A stretch of 64,000 bases of DNA from an uncultured Draconibacterium sp. (lineage in GTDB: Bacteria; Bacteroidota; Bacteroidia; Bacteroidales; Prolixibacteraceae): NCBI RefSeq assembly GCF_963676735.1, contig NZ_OY781464.1:4931001-4995000 (forward strand), written 5' to 3'. The notes under the pieces are model-generated. The model searched no databases and was not told the DNA's origin. It worked only from the letters and a program-made list of their open reading frames with translations. The position numbers and the translations under genes are program-made. Shown here in pieces: positions 51,753 to 61,368 of this stretch. Within the stretch, counting starts at the first letter, position 1. Every line of letters starts with the position of its first letter.

Positions 51753-52478
51753 ATGATTAGTCTAAACAATGTTCACAAATCGTATGTAACTGGTAGTAAC
51801 TCGTTACATGTGTTAAAAGGAATCGACCTTGAGATTAAAAAAGGAGAATTCGTCTCGATAATGGGGTCGTCGGGTTCCGGAAAATCAACCTTATTAAATA
51901 TTCTTGGCATTTTAGATAACTACGATGAAGGTTCGTATTACCTGAATGGTTCGCTGGTAAAGGATATGTCGGAAAAGCAGGCCGCCCGTCTTCGAAACGA
52001 GTTGGTGGGTTTTGTTTTTCAGTCGTTTAACCTCATCTCCTTCAAAAATGCCATGGAAAATGTGGCGCTTCCGCTCTACTACCAGGGCGTTAACCGCAAA
52101 AAACGCAACAAAATTGCTCTCGAATACCTCGATAAAGTAGGTTTGCTGGATTGGGCAACGCATTTACCCAACGAAATGTCGGGCGGACAAAAACAGCGTG
52201 TAGCTATTGCCCGTTCTTTAATTTCGCAACCAAAGATAATTTTTGCCGATGAGCCAACCGGTGCACTCGATACCAGTACCTCGTACGAGGTAATGGATAT
52301 TCTCAGAGAAATTAATGCCGATGGGATTACCGTTATTTTGGTAACCCATGAGCATGATATTGCTGCCATGACGCAGAAAATCGTTCGTTTAAAAGATGGC
52401 CGTATTGATGAGATTATTAAAAACGGCGACCTGAAACATTTCCAGCATCAGTACGCAAAAGAGTTGGAAACGGCATAA
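51753..52478 (+). CDS. ABC transporter ATP-binding protein (MacB/LolD type)
   Basis: A 241-residue ATPase with Walker A GSSGSGKST (38-46), Q-loop VFQSFNL, signature MSGGQKQR (142-149), Walker B IIFADEP (163-168... region 161-168) and the H-loop in LVTHEHD. It is of the LolD/MacB group, which powers mechanotransmission-type transporters rather than import. It heads a five-gene operon with two FtsX-like permeases, a membrane-fusion protein and a TolC-like channel, so it likely energises export across both membranes. Confidence 0.93.
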   Translation: MISLNNVHKSYVTGSNSLHVLKGIDLEIKKGEFVSIMGSSGSGKSTLLNILGILDNYDEGSYYLNGSLVKDMSEKQAARLRNELVGFVFQSFNLISFKNAMENVALPLYYQGVNRKKRNKIALEYLDKVGLLDWATHLPNEMSGGQKQRVAIARSLISQPKIIFADEPTGALDTSTSYEVMDILREINADGITVILVTHEHDIAAMTQKIVRLKDGRIDEIIKNGDLKHFQHQYAKELETA

Positions 52479-52540
52479 GCAAATCCTATTCGCCACCGGC
52501 GTTTTTGTCACTTTTATTTTCATTTTAAACTTAAGCTATC

Positions 52541-53803
52541 ATGTTCGATATTGATAAATGGCAGGAGATTCTTACAACCATCAAGAAAAATAAGATGCGC
52601 ACTTTCCTTACCGGTTTTAGCGTAGCCTGGGGCATCTTTATGTTGATGATTTTATTGGGTGCCGGCAACGGATTGAGCAATGGTGTATCGCAAAATTTTA
52701 TGCGCGATGCTGTTAATGCCATGTGGTTGTGGAGCGGCAGAACAAGCATTCCCTACCAGGGAATGAAAGAGAACCGCGAGATACGTTTTACCAATGCCGA
52801 TTATGAATTGTTAAAAGACCTTGAAGGCATTGAATATACCTCGGGGCGCTACTACATCGGGGGCAATCTTTTTTCGTACGGAAGCGAGTACGGCGAATAC
52901 ACTGCGGTTACCTGTCATCCTGATTTAAAAGAAGTGGAATCGATTGAAATGGTTGACGGCAGATTTGTAAACCAGGTGGATATTGACCAGACAAGAAAAT
53001 CGGTTGTACTGGGAAAAGATATTTACGATGCCCTTTTTAAAGATAAAAATGCCATTGGCGAGTATGTTCGGGTAAATAACATACCGTTTAAAGTTGTAGG
53101 TGTTTGTCGCGAGGGAGGTGGCACCCGGCACCGTAACGCTTACATACCTGTAACCACCGGACAAAAAGTTTTTAACGGATCAAACCGCCTGCACAATTTT
53201 GCACTTACCATAAATGCCGAAACGCTTGAAGAAAGCCAGGCCATTGAAGCAAAAGTGCGCGAAACGCTGGCTCGCAAGCACAAATTTGATGCGACTGATG
53301 AATCGGCTATGGGCTCGTACAACAAACTCGAAGATGTTATTCAAACCATGAAAATCTTTCAGGCCATCGATATTTTTATTTGGATAATAGGCATAGGTAC
53401 ACTTATAGCCGGGGTGGTAGGCGTTAGCAATATTATGCTGATTGTAGTAAAAGAGCGAACCAAGGAAATTGGTATCCGAAAAGCCATTGGTGCCAGTCCT
53501 GCATCGGTAATCGGCCTCATTCTTCTTGAAGCAGTAATGATAACAACCATTGCCGGATACATCGGGTTGGTGCTGGGTACCGGTTTAATGGAAGGAATAA
53601 ATTTTATCGTTGAAAAACAGTTTGAAGCATCAGCAGCCACAAACGGAGGAAATGGTGAAACCTTGTTCCGCAACCCAACTGTTGACCTGGGAGTGGCCAT
53701 GTCGGCTACATTGCTACTGGTAATTGCCGGTGCTATTGCCGGCTATATTCCGGCCAAGCGAGCCGCAAAAATAAAACCTATTGTGGCCTTGCGCGACGAA
53801 TAA
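52541..53803 (+). CDS. MacB-type ABC transporter permease 1
   Basis: A 420-residue permease: N-terminal helix (RTFLTGFSVAWGIFMLMIL), a periplasmic MacB-like domain (about 45-270) and three C-terminal helices of the FtsX domain, including GVSNIMLIVVKERTKEIGIR followed by KAIGASPASVI and the terminal PAKRAAKIKPIVALRDE. It would couple ATP hydrolysis by the upstream ATPase to periplasmic movements that push substrate into the TolC conduit. It is paralogous to the next gene, so the active transporter is probably a heterodimer. Confidence 0.92.
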   Translation: MFDIDKWQEILTTIKKNKMRTFLTGFSVAWGIFMLMILLGAGNGLSNGVSQNFMRDAVNAMWLWSGRTSIPYQGMKENREIRFTNADYELLKDLEGIEYTSGRYYIGGNLFSYGSEYGEYTAVTCHPDLKEVESIEMVDGRFVNQVDIDQTRKSVVLGKDIYDALFKDKNAIGEYVRVNNIPFKVVGVCREGGGTRHRNAYIPVTTGQKVFNGSNRLHNFALTINAETLEESQAIEAKVRETLARKHKFDATDESAMGSYNKLEDVIQTMKIFQAIDIFIWIIGIGTLIAGVVGVSNIMLIVVKERTKEIGIRKAIGASPASVIGLILLEAVMITTIAGYIGLVLGTGLMEGINFIVEKQFEASAATNGGNGETLFRNPTVDLGVAMSATLLLVIAGAIAGYIPAKRAAKIKPIVALRDE

Positions 53804-53827
53804 CAGAAAACAAAAAAAGCAAAAACA

Positions 53828-55105
53828 ATGTTCGATTTAGATCTTTGGAAAGAAATATTAAGTGCCTTAAAGAAAAACCGGATGCGGAGTTTTATGACGG
53901 CTTTTGGTGTATTCTGGGGCATATTTATGCTGATAGTTATGTCGGGTGCAGGGCGTGCCCTTGAAAACGGCGTGATGGACGGCATTAAAGCCTTTGCTTC
54001 CAACTCTGCATTTTTCTGGACTGAGCGCACGAGTAAACCCTACAAAGGGTTTCAGCGTGGCCGACGCTGGAGTTATAAAAACACCGACATTGAATACATT
54101 AAAGCCAACATCAGCGATATCGAATACCTATCGCCACGCCTGTTTGGCCCACGAACCTACCAAGGCGACAATGTAATCAGAGGTAAAAAAACCGGAGCCT
54201 TTAACATTTATGGCGATTACCCCGACTTTTTTAAAATAGACCCGTGGACACCATTGCAAGGCCGATTAATTAACGAAATTGATATGCAGCACTCGCGCAA
54301 AGTGGTAAATATTGGCGAACGTGTGGTGGAGGTTATGTTTGATAAAGAGGAAGACCCGATTGGGCAGTACCTCAAAATTAACGGTGTTTACTTTCAGGTA
54401 GTTGGAGTAGTTAAGGGCGAAACACGGGTAAACATTGGTGGCGGAAGAAAAAATGAAACTATAATTATGCCATTCTCTACCATGCAAAAAACCTTTAACA
54501 TGGGCGACGATGTGCATTTCTTCTCGGTTACCTCGCAGCCTGGCGTGCCGGTTAGCAAAGTAGAAACCCGATTAAAAGAATTATTAAAAGAACGGCACAG
54601 CATTGCACCTGACGACCGACAGGCAGTAGGCTCGTTTAATATTGAGGTGGAATGGAAAAAATATATGGGTTTATTTACCGGCATTCAGCTCTTAACCTGG
54701 ATTGTTGGGATTGGAACCTTGTTGGCCGGAGTTATTGGAGTAAGTAATATAATGCTGGTAATTATTAAGGAGCGTACGCAGGAAATTGGTATTCAGCGAG
54801 CCATAGGAGCAACACCCGGAAAAGTGATTCTGCACATTGTAGCTGAAAGTGTTTTTCTTACTGTAATTGCCGGTTACATTGGTCTTGCGCTTGGTGTTGG
54901 CCTGCTTGAATTGCTGAATATGATGCTGGAAATGAATGCCGCCAATGCCGACGATATATTTTTCCGTAGGCCGGAGGTTAGTTTTAAAATGGCGGTGGGT
55001 GCCTTGTCGGTTCTGGTAGTATCCGGAATTTTTGCAGGCCTTATTCCGGCACGCCGAGCTGTAAGCATAAAACCCATTGATGCCCTGCGCGATGAAGGTA
55101 TTTAA
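53828..55105 (+). CDS. MacB-type ABC transporter permease 2
   Basis: A 425-residue paralog of the preceding permease with the same topology: RSFMTAFGVFWGIFMLIVM, a periplasmic domain, GVSNIMLVIIKERTQEIGIQ followed by RAIGATPGKVI, and a terminal PARRAVSIKPIDALRDEG. It lies 24 bases downstream of permease 1. The pair, with one separate ATPase, differs from E. coli MacB, where ATPase and permease are one homodimeric chain. Confidence 0.92.
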   Translation: MFDLDLWKEILSALKKNRMRSFMTAFGVFWGIFMLIVMSGAGRALENGVMDGIKAFASNSAFFWTERTSKPYKGFQRGRRWSYKNTDIEYIKANISDIEYLSPRLFGPRTYQGDNVIRGKKTGAFNIYGDYPDFFKIDPWTPLQGRLINEIDMQHSRKVVNIGERVVEVMFDKEEDPIGQYLKINGVYFQVVGVVKGETRVNIGGGRKNETIIMPFSTMQKTFNMGDDVHFFSVTSQPGVPVSKVETRLKELLKERHSIAPDDRQAVGSFNIEVEWKKYMGLFTGIQLLTWIVGIGTLLAGVIGVSNIMLVIIKERTQEIGIQRAIGATPGKVILHIVAESVFLTVIAGYIGLALGVGLLELLNMMLEMNAANADDIFFRRPEVSFKMAVGALSVLVVSGIFAGLIPARRAVSIKPIDALRDEGI

Positions 55106-55214
55106 ACAAGTATAGATCAGAATAAAAAATCAATAAGCCATAAAACGAGCCTGCAAAAATATTGACATTTAACGAGTTACGGCAGGTGAATTTGAAAACA
55201 AAAAACATAACAAG

Positions 55215-56345
55215 ATGAAAAAAGTAGTTAAAATTTTAGGACTTGTAATTTTGGTTGGAGCATTCGGAGGAACCCTGTTCTTCCTGTACAACAAATCAAA
55301 AAAGAAAACAGATTTCTTTGAGAACAAAAGTCCATTTTACAGCGATGTGGTAATGAAAACCGTTGCAACCGGATCGGTGGTGCCGCGATACGAAATTGAA
55401 ATCGTTCCTCAGGTTTCCGGAATTATAGATGAATTATATGTGGAAGCGGGTGATAAAATTACCAAAGGGCAGGTAGTTGCACGTATTAAAATTATTCCGG
55501 ACATGGTAACTTTGAACGCTGCTGAAACCCGTTTAAACCGTGCAAAAATTAATTTTGAAGATGCGCAAATCGATTACGATCGCCAGCAAAAACTTTTTGA
55601 TAAAAACGTAATCTCTTACGAAGAGTTTAAATCTGCAAAAGTGGAGTACGATTCGGCCAAAGAAGAACTAACAGCTGCCGAAAATAATCTGGAATTAATT
55701 AAAAATGGTGTAACAAAAAAGGCTTCAACGGCTACTAATACCCTTGTTCGGTCAACCATAAACGGTATGGTGCTCGATGTTCCGGTTGAAGAGGGTAACT
55801 CGGTAATACAGGCAAATACCTTTAATGCCGGTACAACAATTGCTTCGGTTGCCGATATGAAAGATATGATTTTTGAGGGGAATGTAGATGAGACAGAAGT
55901 AGGTAAAATTCGCGAAGGCATGCCCATTGAATTAGAAATTGGTGCTATCGATAAAGAAAAATTTGCCGCAGTTTTGGAATATATTTCTCCAAAAGGGGTT
56001 GAAGATAACGGAGCCATACAATTTGAAATAAAAGCCAATGTGCAACTAAAAGAAGGCCAGTTTATACGAGCCGGTTACAGTGCAAATGCCAACATTGTTT
56101 TGGATCGGAAAGACAGTGTGATGGTAATTCCTGAAGGATTACTAAAATTTGAAAACGACTCGTCGTTTGTTGAAGTTAATAAAGGCACTAACGAAGAACC
56201 CGATTACGAAAAACGTTTTGTAAAAACCGGACTTTCAGATGGTATAAATATTGAAATTACTGAAGGGTTAAAACCTGATGATAAGGTAAAAGGAGAGAAG
56301 ATCGATCCGAAAAAAGCAAAACAGGAACAAGCCAATAAAGGCTAA
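55215..56345 (+). CDS. Membrane-fusion (periplasmic adaptor) protein, MacA/HlyD type
   Basis: A 376-residue protein with an N-terminal membrane anchor (about residues 3-25), a lipoyl/barrel-sandwich part (VPQVSGIIDELYVEAGDKITKGQ), a coiled-coil hairpin (about 95-165; AETRLNRAKINFEDAQIDYD) and beta-barrel and membrane-proximal domains. It would bridge the inner-membrane permeases to the TolC-like channel. Position within the operon and the paired half-lipoyl motifs make the role clear; the cargo (antibiotic, peptide or lipid) is not known. Confidence 0.92.
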   Translation: MKKVVKILGLVILVGAFGGTLFFLYNKSKKKTDFFENKSPFYSDVVMKTVATGSVVPRYEIEIVPQVSGIIDELYVEAGDKITKGQVVARIKIIPDMVTLNAAETRLNRAKINFEDAQIDYDRQQKLFDKNVISYEEFKSAKVEYDSAKEELTAAENNLELIKNGVTKKASTATNTLVRSTINGMVLDVPVEEGNSVIQANTFNAGTTIASVADMKDMIFEGNVDETEVGKIREGMPIELEIGAIDKEKFAAVLEYISPKGVEDNGAIQFEIKANVQLKEGQFIRAGYSANANIVLDRKDSVMVIPEGLLKFENDSSFVEVNKGTNEEPDYEKRFVKTGLSDGINIEITEGLKPDDKVKGEKIDPKKAKQEQANKG

Positions 56346-56402
56346 TAATAGGTAAATTACCCGGCTTTATGTAAATTAGTCGCAAACAAAAAACACTATA
56401 AA

Positions 56403-57737
56403 ATGAAGAAGTTATTCGCCTTATTTTTAGGCATAATTGGGTTAAGCAGTTTTACATCGAATGCACAAAACGAATGGGATTTACAAACCTGTTTCGATTA
56501 TGCCATCGAAAATAACATCCAGATTAAACGCCAGGAAATTAATTCCAGGTACAACGAAATGCTGGTAAAGCAGGCAAAAGACGATAAGTTACCCAACTTA
56601 AATGCCCAGCTGAGCAACGATTTTAGTTTTGGACGATCGCTTACCTACGACAATACTTACGACAATATAAACTCGGCAAGTGTAGCCGGAGGATTAAGTA
56701 CCAGCTGGACCCTTTACAACGGACTAACGCTGAGTAATACGGTGCAAATGCGTGAACTCGACCTGAATGCTACCATGGCAGATCTGCAAAAAACCAAGGA
56801 TGATATCATGCTTTCCATCTCGGCCGAATACCTTGAAATCCTTTTTGCCGAAGAATTACAACTGGTGGCCGAGGCAACATTAGAAGTTACCAAACAACAA
56901 ATTAACCGTACCCGCCAGCTGGTTGAAGCAGGAAGCGCTGCAAAAGGGGCATTGCTTGAGATTGAAGCCCAACTGGCCCGTGAAGAACTGGATTTGGTTA
57001 ATGCCCAAAACAGGGTGCAGCTGGCGTATTTAAATCTTTACCAGTTTTTAGAACTGCCAATGGCTGAGAGTTTTAAAATTGAAAAACCTGTGCTGCCCGA
57101 AATTCAGGCAAACCTTACCATGATGAATGCTTTTGATGTATTCAGTAATGCCATAAATGTAAGACCTGAAATTAAAGCGGCACAGCTGCGCGTACAAAGT
57201 GCCATGAAACAGTTAGCTGTAGCAAAGGGGTATCGTTATCCGAGTTTAAGTTTTGGTGCCAATTATTATAACCAGTACAATAACCAGTACAAAGATATTT
57301 ACGGCGACAGAATTGACTTGGGAGAACAGCTAAAAAACAACAGCCGCTCAAGCCTGGGACTTACGCTGAGTATCCCAATTTTTAATCGATACCAGGTAAA
57401 AAACAATATCACCAACTCCGAACTGCAAATTGCCGATTACGAGTACCAGCTGCAACAAACGCGTAATGTTTTACGCCGCGATATTGAAACGGTTTATACC
57501 AATGCTCTGGCGGCTTTAAACCGTTACATTTCTTCTGAAAAAGCAGTGGCATCAATGAAAGAGGCTTTTCGTTATACCGAAGAGAAATTTAATGTGGGAA
57601 TGATTAATTCGGTAGAATACAACCAAAGTAAAACAAATCTTACCAGTGCACAGTCGGATTATTTACAGGCCAAATACGAATACATTTTCCGCACGAAAAT
57701 ACTTGATTTCTATAATGGAGTTCCTATCTCCCTGTAG
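56403..57737 (+). CDS. TolC-family outer-membrane efflux protein
   Basis: A 444-residue protein with a signal peptide (ending FTSNAQ) and two homologous TolC halves of long helices and short barrel strands (LQTCFDYAIENNIQIKRQ in the first, FNVGMINSVEYNQSKTNL in the second). It forms the outer-membrane conduit for the ABC efflux system encoded directly upstream. A strong terminator follows 30 bases after the stop and ends the operon. Confidence 0.92.
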   Translation: MKKLFALFLGIIGLSSFTSNAQNEWDLQTCFDYAIENNIQIKRQEINSRYNEMLVKQAKDDKLPNLNAQLSNDFSFGRSLTYDNTYDNINSASVAGGLSTSWTLYNGLTLSNTVQMRELDLNATMADLQKTKDDIMLSISAEYLEILFAEELQLVAEATLEVTKQQINRTRQLVEAGSAAKGALLEIEAQLAREELDLVNAQNRVQLAYLNLYQFLELPMAESFKIEKPVLPEIQANLTMMNAFDVFSNAINVRPEIKAAQLRVQSAMKQLAVAKGYRYPSLSFGANYYNQYNNQYKDIYGDRIDLGEQLKNNSRSSLGLTLSIPIFNRYQVKNNITNSELQIADYEYQLQQTRNVLRRDIETVYTNALAALNRYISSEKAVASMKEAFRYTEEKFNVGMINSVEYNQSKTNLTSAQSDYLQAKYEYIFRTKILDFYNGVPISL

Positions 57738-57767
57738 TTAAATCAATGCTTGAACATTGTTTTTTGT

Positions 57768-57795
57768 GCCCTGGCGGTTTCCGTCAGGGCTTTTT
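57768..57795 (+). terminator. Terminator of the efflux operon
   Basis: GCCCTGGCGG and CCGTCAGGGC form a 10-bp stem (one G-U) with a TTT loop, followed by T5. Confidence 0.92.
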
Positions 57796-57838
57796 ATGCC
57801 AGCACTTTTATTGCCTTATCAATGCTCTGTTGCCTAAT

Positions 57839-57868
57839 TTTGTGATTTTGACAAATTAAATATCTTTG
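57839..57868 (+). promoter_or_regulatory. Promoter of the DUF5916 gene
   Basis: TTTG at 57839-57842 and TATCTTTG at 57861-57868 match the Bacteroidota -33 and -7 elements with 18 bases between them. Confidence 0.6.
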
Positions 57869-57906
57869 TCAACCTATTATACCTAAATCAATTAAAGCTA
57901 TTTCGA

Positions 57907-60081
57907 ATGAGGTTGTTCCTGGTCATTTTATTATTCTTATTTAGCTCAGCGGGTGTTGCCGGGAATGATTTTAAGTTGCTGCGCGACAGTACATCACGTA
58001 CTTTAAACAATGCTTGCAGCTATCAATTAAAAAAAGCAAAGTCAGCTATTATTATTGATGGGGTGATTGATGAGCCCGACTGGGAAAAAGCACAAAAAAC
58101 AGCCAGTTTTTTTAAGGTATTGCCGGTTGATAGCGGTTATGCCACCCAGCCCTCTACAATGATGATGACCTACGATGACAAAGCGCTTTATGTGGCACAG
58201 GTTTTTTACGATACCATTCCCGGAAAACGTGTGATGGAATCGTTCAGGCGCGATTTTAGTTTTGGCAGCAACGATAATCTGCTGATGTTTTTCGATACTT
58301 TCCTGGATCAAACCAATGGCTTTTCATTTGGAATTTCGGCGTCGGGAGCCAAATGGGATGGTACCATGAGCAACGGAAACGACATTTCGCTCGACTGGGA
58401 TTGTAAATGGGAATCGAAAACAAAACACTACAGCGACAAATGGATAAGCGAAATGCGAATCCCATTTAAATCGTTGCGTTACCCAAAATCGAGCCAGCGC
58501 TGGAATGTTAACTTCAGCCGGCTTGATTTAAAATCAAACGAAAAGTCGGCATGGGCACCTGTTCCACGCCAGTTTCCAACTTCAACCCTGGCTTATACCG
58601 GAGTCATGAAATTTGAAGATCCCTTGCCTAAATCCAAAATGCAATTCTCTGTTATTCCCTATGTTTTGGGAAGTGCCGCTAAAAACATGGAAGACGGTTC
58701 GGATACGGATTATCGAAAAGACATTGGTTTTGATGCCAAACTGGGGTTATCATCATCAATGACATTGGATTTAACCTATAATCCTGATTTTGCTCAGGTT
58801 GAAGTGGATGAGCAGGTAACCAATATCGATCGGTTTGAGTTGTTCTTTCCTGAAAAAAGGCAATTCTTTTTAGAGAATAGCGACCTCTTTGCCAATTACG
58901 GTTATCAGCATACATTAACGCCATTTTTCTCGCGGCGCATTGGACTTGATGCTCCGGTAAAAGCCGGCGCCCGTTTAAGTGGAAAAATTGGCAGCAACTG
59001 GCGTATTGGTTTTATGAATATGACTACCGAAAAAACAAACGAACGTTTGGCAAGAAACTATACCGTAGCGTCGGTACAAAAAAAAGTTTTTGCCCGATCG
59101 AATATAGGCTTTATTGCTGTTAACAAAGAATATCTTGATGTTCCGTCGGACACCAGCATGTACAACCGTGTATTTGGTTTCGATTATAACCTGGCCAGCA
59201 AAGACAATATCTGGGATGGCAAATTCTTTTACCACCGCTCGTTTCAGCCGGGTAACCCCGATAAACAATACGCACAAGGTGCCATGCTTATGTACAGTAC
59301 CCAAAAAGTAAAGCTTGGCTTTTTCGAAACTGCAGTGGGCGAAAACTACCGTGCCGAAACCGGTTATGTGAGGCGCACCGGTTATAATTTTTTGGGCGGC
59401 ATAGCTGGCTACACTTTTGTACCCAACAGAAAAATAGTAAGCCATGGGCCAAGTGTAAAAATCGACAATTATTATAACGCTGATTATAATTTAATTGAAC
59501 ACGAGTACGAATTGGAGTACGAAATGCAATTTGAAAACCGCTCGGAACTGAGCCTTGCCTACACCGATTATTTTGTGCAATTGCGGCACGATTTTAACCC
59601 CACTCAAGATCCTGAAAATTCTTTACCCGCAGGAACGGAATATGATTTTGGCGGTTTTACTGTATCCTATGCCTCCACCCGTAAATCGTTGTTTACCTGG
59701 GAAGCCGAGGCGGTAAAAGGAAGTTTTTACAGCGGAGATATTCAATATGTTGAAGGCGAAATTGGTTACCGCTTTCAGCCGTATGTAAATTTGAGTATGA
59801 ACTTTAATTATACCGATATGGATTTGGGAGCGCCTTTTAACCGTGAAAAATTTTGGTTGGTTGGCCCCAAAATGGACATTACTTTTACCGATAAAATTTT
59901 CTGGTCAACTTTCGTTCAGTACAACGAGCAAATTAGCAACCTGAATATAAACTCCCGGTTCCAATGGCGTTATCAGCCTGTATCGGATATCTATTTGGTT
60001 TATACCGACAATTATTTTACCGGAAACTGGAATGCAAAAAACAGGGCGGTTGTGCTAAAAATGACCTATTGGTTTAATTAA
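57907..60081 (+). CDS. Exported CBM9-like / DUF5916 outer-membrane protein
   Basis: A 724-residue protein with a signal peptide (ending SSAGVAG). Residues 45-220 resemble family 9 carbohydrate-binding modules (IIIDGVIDEPDWEKAQK, DDKALYVAQVFYD, SDKWISEMRIPFKSL). From about 240 to the end is a DUF5916-type beta-barrel, with FPEKRQFFLENSDLF and FFSRRIGLD and a C-terminal MTYWFN, the usual aromatic barrel ending. It is probably an outer-membrane protein that handles or senses a glycan or other ligand; the true function of the family is unknown. It is monocistronic. Confidence 0.88.
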   Translation: MRLFLVILLFLFSSAGVAGNDFKLLRDSTSRTLNNACSYQLKKAKSAIIIDGVIDEPDWEKAQKTASFFKVLPVDSGYATQPSTMMMTYDDKALYVAQVFYDTIPGKRVMESFRRDFSFGSNDNLLMFFDTFLDQTNGFSFGISASGAKWDGTMSNGNDISLDWDCKWESKTKHYSDKWISEMRIPFKSLRYPKSSQRWNVNFSRLDLKSNEKSAWAPVPRQFPTSTLAYTGVMKFEDPLPKSKMQFSVIPYVLGSAAKNMEDGSDTDYRKDIGFDAKLGLSSSMTLDLTYNPDFAQVEVDEQVTNIDRFELFFPEKRQFFLENSDLFANYGYQHTLTPFFSRRIGLDAPVKAGARLSGKIGSNWRIGFMNMTTEKTNERLARNYTVASVQKKVFARSNIGFIAVNKEYLDVPSDTSMYNRVFGFDYNLASKDNIWDGKFFYHRSFQPGNPDKQYAQGAMLMYSTQKVKLGFFETAVGENYRAETGYVRRTGYNFLGGIAGYTFVPNRKIVSHGPSVKIDNYYNADYNLIEHEYELEYEMQFENRSELSLAYTDYFVQLRHDFNPTQDPENSLPAGTEYDFGGFTVSYASTRKSLFTWEAEAVKGSFYSGDIQYVEGEIGYRFQPYVNLSMNFNYTDMDLGAPFNREKFWLVGPKMDITFTDKIFWSTFVQYNEQISNLNINSRFQWRYQPVSDIYLVYTDNYFTGNWNAKNRAVVLKMTYWFN

Positions 60082-60254
60082 TTAGCTATAAGCAGGCCTG
60101 AAGGAGATACAGATTTTAACAATCCTAAGTGCCTTATTATTTAAGCATTTGAAAGATAACTCAGTTATTGAAAAACCCCCTGAAAATATGTTTTACCTTA
60201 TTGTTAAACCGATTTGGGGAACCTGAAATTATTTCCATCATCGAGAAAAAAAAT

Positions 60255-60262
60255 TAACTTTG
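60255..60262 (+). promoter_or_regulatory. -7 promoter element of mdh
   Basis: TAACTTTG matches TAnnTTTG; a near-consensus -33 TTTC lies at 60232-60235, 19 bases upstream. The mdh leader would be about 70 bases. Confidence 0.6.
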
Positions 60263-60337
60263 CGTGCCTTAAAACAATTTGACTGACAATTGTTTAAGAG
60301 AATAAAAGATTTTATAACATAAAAACTCACTAGTAAA

Positions 60338-61258
60338 ATGAAAGTAACAGTAGTTGGAGCAGGTGCAGTAGGCGCAAGTTGTGCGGAGTACATTGCAATT
60401 AAAGATTTTGCAGACGAAATTGTATTGGTTGACATTAAAGAAGGTTTTGCCGAAGGTAAAGCAATGGACTTGATGCAAACTGCTTCATTAAACGGTTTTG
60501 ATTCTACTATCGTTGGAAGCACAAACGATTACACAAAAACAGCGGGTAGCGATGTTGCAGTAATCACAAGTGGTATTCCGCGTAAACCAGGAATGACTCG
60601 CGAAGAGTTGATTGGTATTAATGCCGGAATTGTTAAAGATGTTGCTGAAAAGCTAATTGCCGAATCACCAAACGTAATCATTATTGTGGTTAGTAACCCA
60701 ATGGATACAATGGCTTACCTTGCACATAAAGCTACAGGACTTCCTAAAAACCGAATTATTGGTATGGGTGGAGCATTGGATAGCGCACGTTTCAAGTACA
60801 GATTGGCTGAAGCTATCGACTGTCCTCAATCAGACATTGACGCCATGGTAATTGGTGGCCACAGCGATACCGGAATGGTTCCACTTATTGAAAAAGCTGT
60901 GCGTAACAGTGTGCCTGTTGCCGAGTTTTTAAGCGAAGAAAAACAAGCAGAAGTTGTAGAAGCAACAAAAGTTGGTGGAGCTACATTAACTAAACTTTTG
61001 GGAACCAGCGCATGGTATGCTCCGGGTGCAGCAGTATCGGAATTGGTTCGTGCTATTGCACTTAATTCTAAAAAAATGTTCCCATGTTCAGCTATGCTTG
61101 AAGGTGAATATGGCTTAAACGACATTTCGTTAGGTGTTCCTTGTGTAATTGGTAAAAACGGTATCGAAAAAATTGTTGAAATTGAACTTTCAGCTGCAGA
61201 AAAAGAAAAACTTGCTGCAAGTGCTGAAGGCGTTTCAAAAGTTAACGCATTGCTGTAA
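60338..61258 (+). CDS. mdh: Malate dehydrogenase
   Basis: A 306-residue NAD-dependent enzyme of the LDH-like malate dehydrogenase group: GAGAVGASCAEYIA for NAD, GIPRKPGMTREEL (substrate-loop arginines), VVSNPMDTMAYL and GGHSDTGMVPL with the catalytic histidine. An Arg at the selectivity loop (RKPGMTR) favours malate/oxaloacetate over lactate/pyruvate. It acts in the TCA cycle. A terminator follows the gene. Confidence 0.96.
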   Translation: MKVTVVGAGAVGASCAEYIAIKDFADEIVLVDIKEGFAEGKAMDLMQTASLNGFDSTIVGSTNDYTKTAGSDVAVITSGIPRKPGMTREELIGINAGIVKDVAEKLIAESPNVIIIVVSNPMDTMAYLAHKATGLPKNRIIGMGGALDSARFKYRLAEAIDCPQSDIDAMVIGGHSDTGMVPLIEKAVRNSVPVAEFLSEEKQAEVVEATKVGGATLTKLLGTSAWYAPGAAVSELVRAIALNSKKMFPCSAMLEGEYGLNDISLGVPCVIGKNGIEKIVEIELSAAEKEKLAASAEGVSKVNALL

Positions 61259-61281
61259 TTCGAAAGAACAACATGATATAC

Positions 61282-61312
61282 AAAGGCTCGCAATTGCTGC
61301 GGGCCTTTTTTT
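61282..61312 (+). terminator. Terminator after mdh
   Basis: AAAGGCTCGCA and TGCGGGCCTTT form an 11-bp stem (one G-U) with a 5-base loop, followed by a T run. Confidence 0.9.
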
Positions 61313-61368
61313 GCACCAATGTATGGCCGCTTTAGCAGCTGCTTTGTTAAATTGTTTACTTTTAAGCC

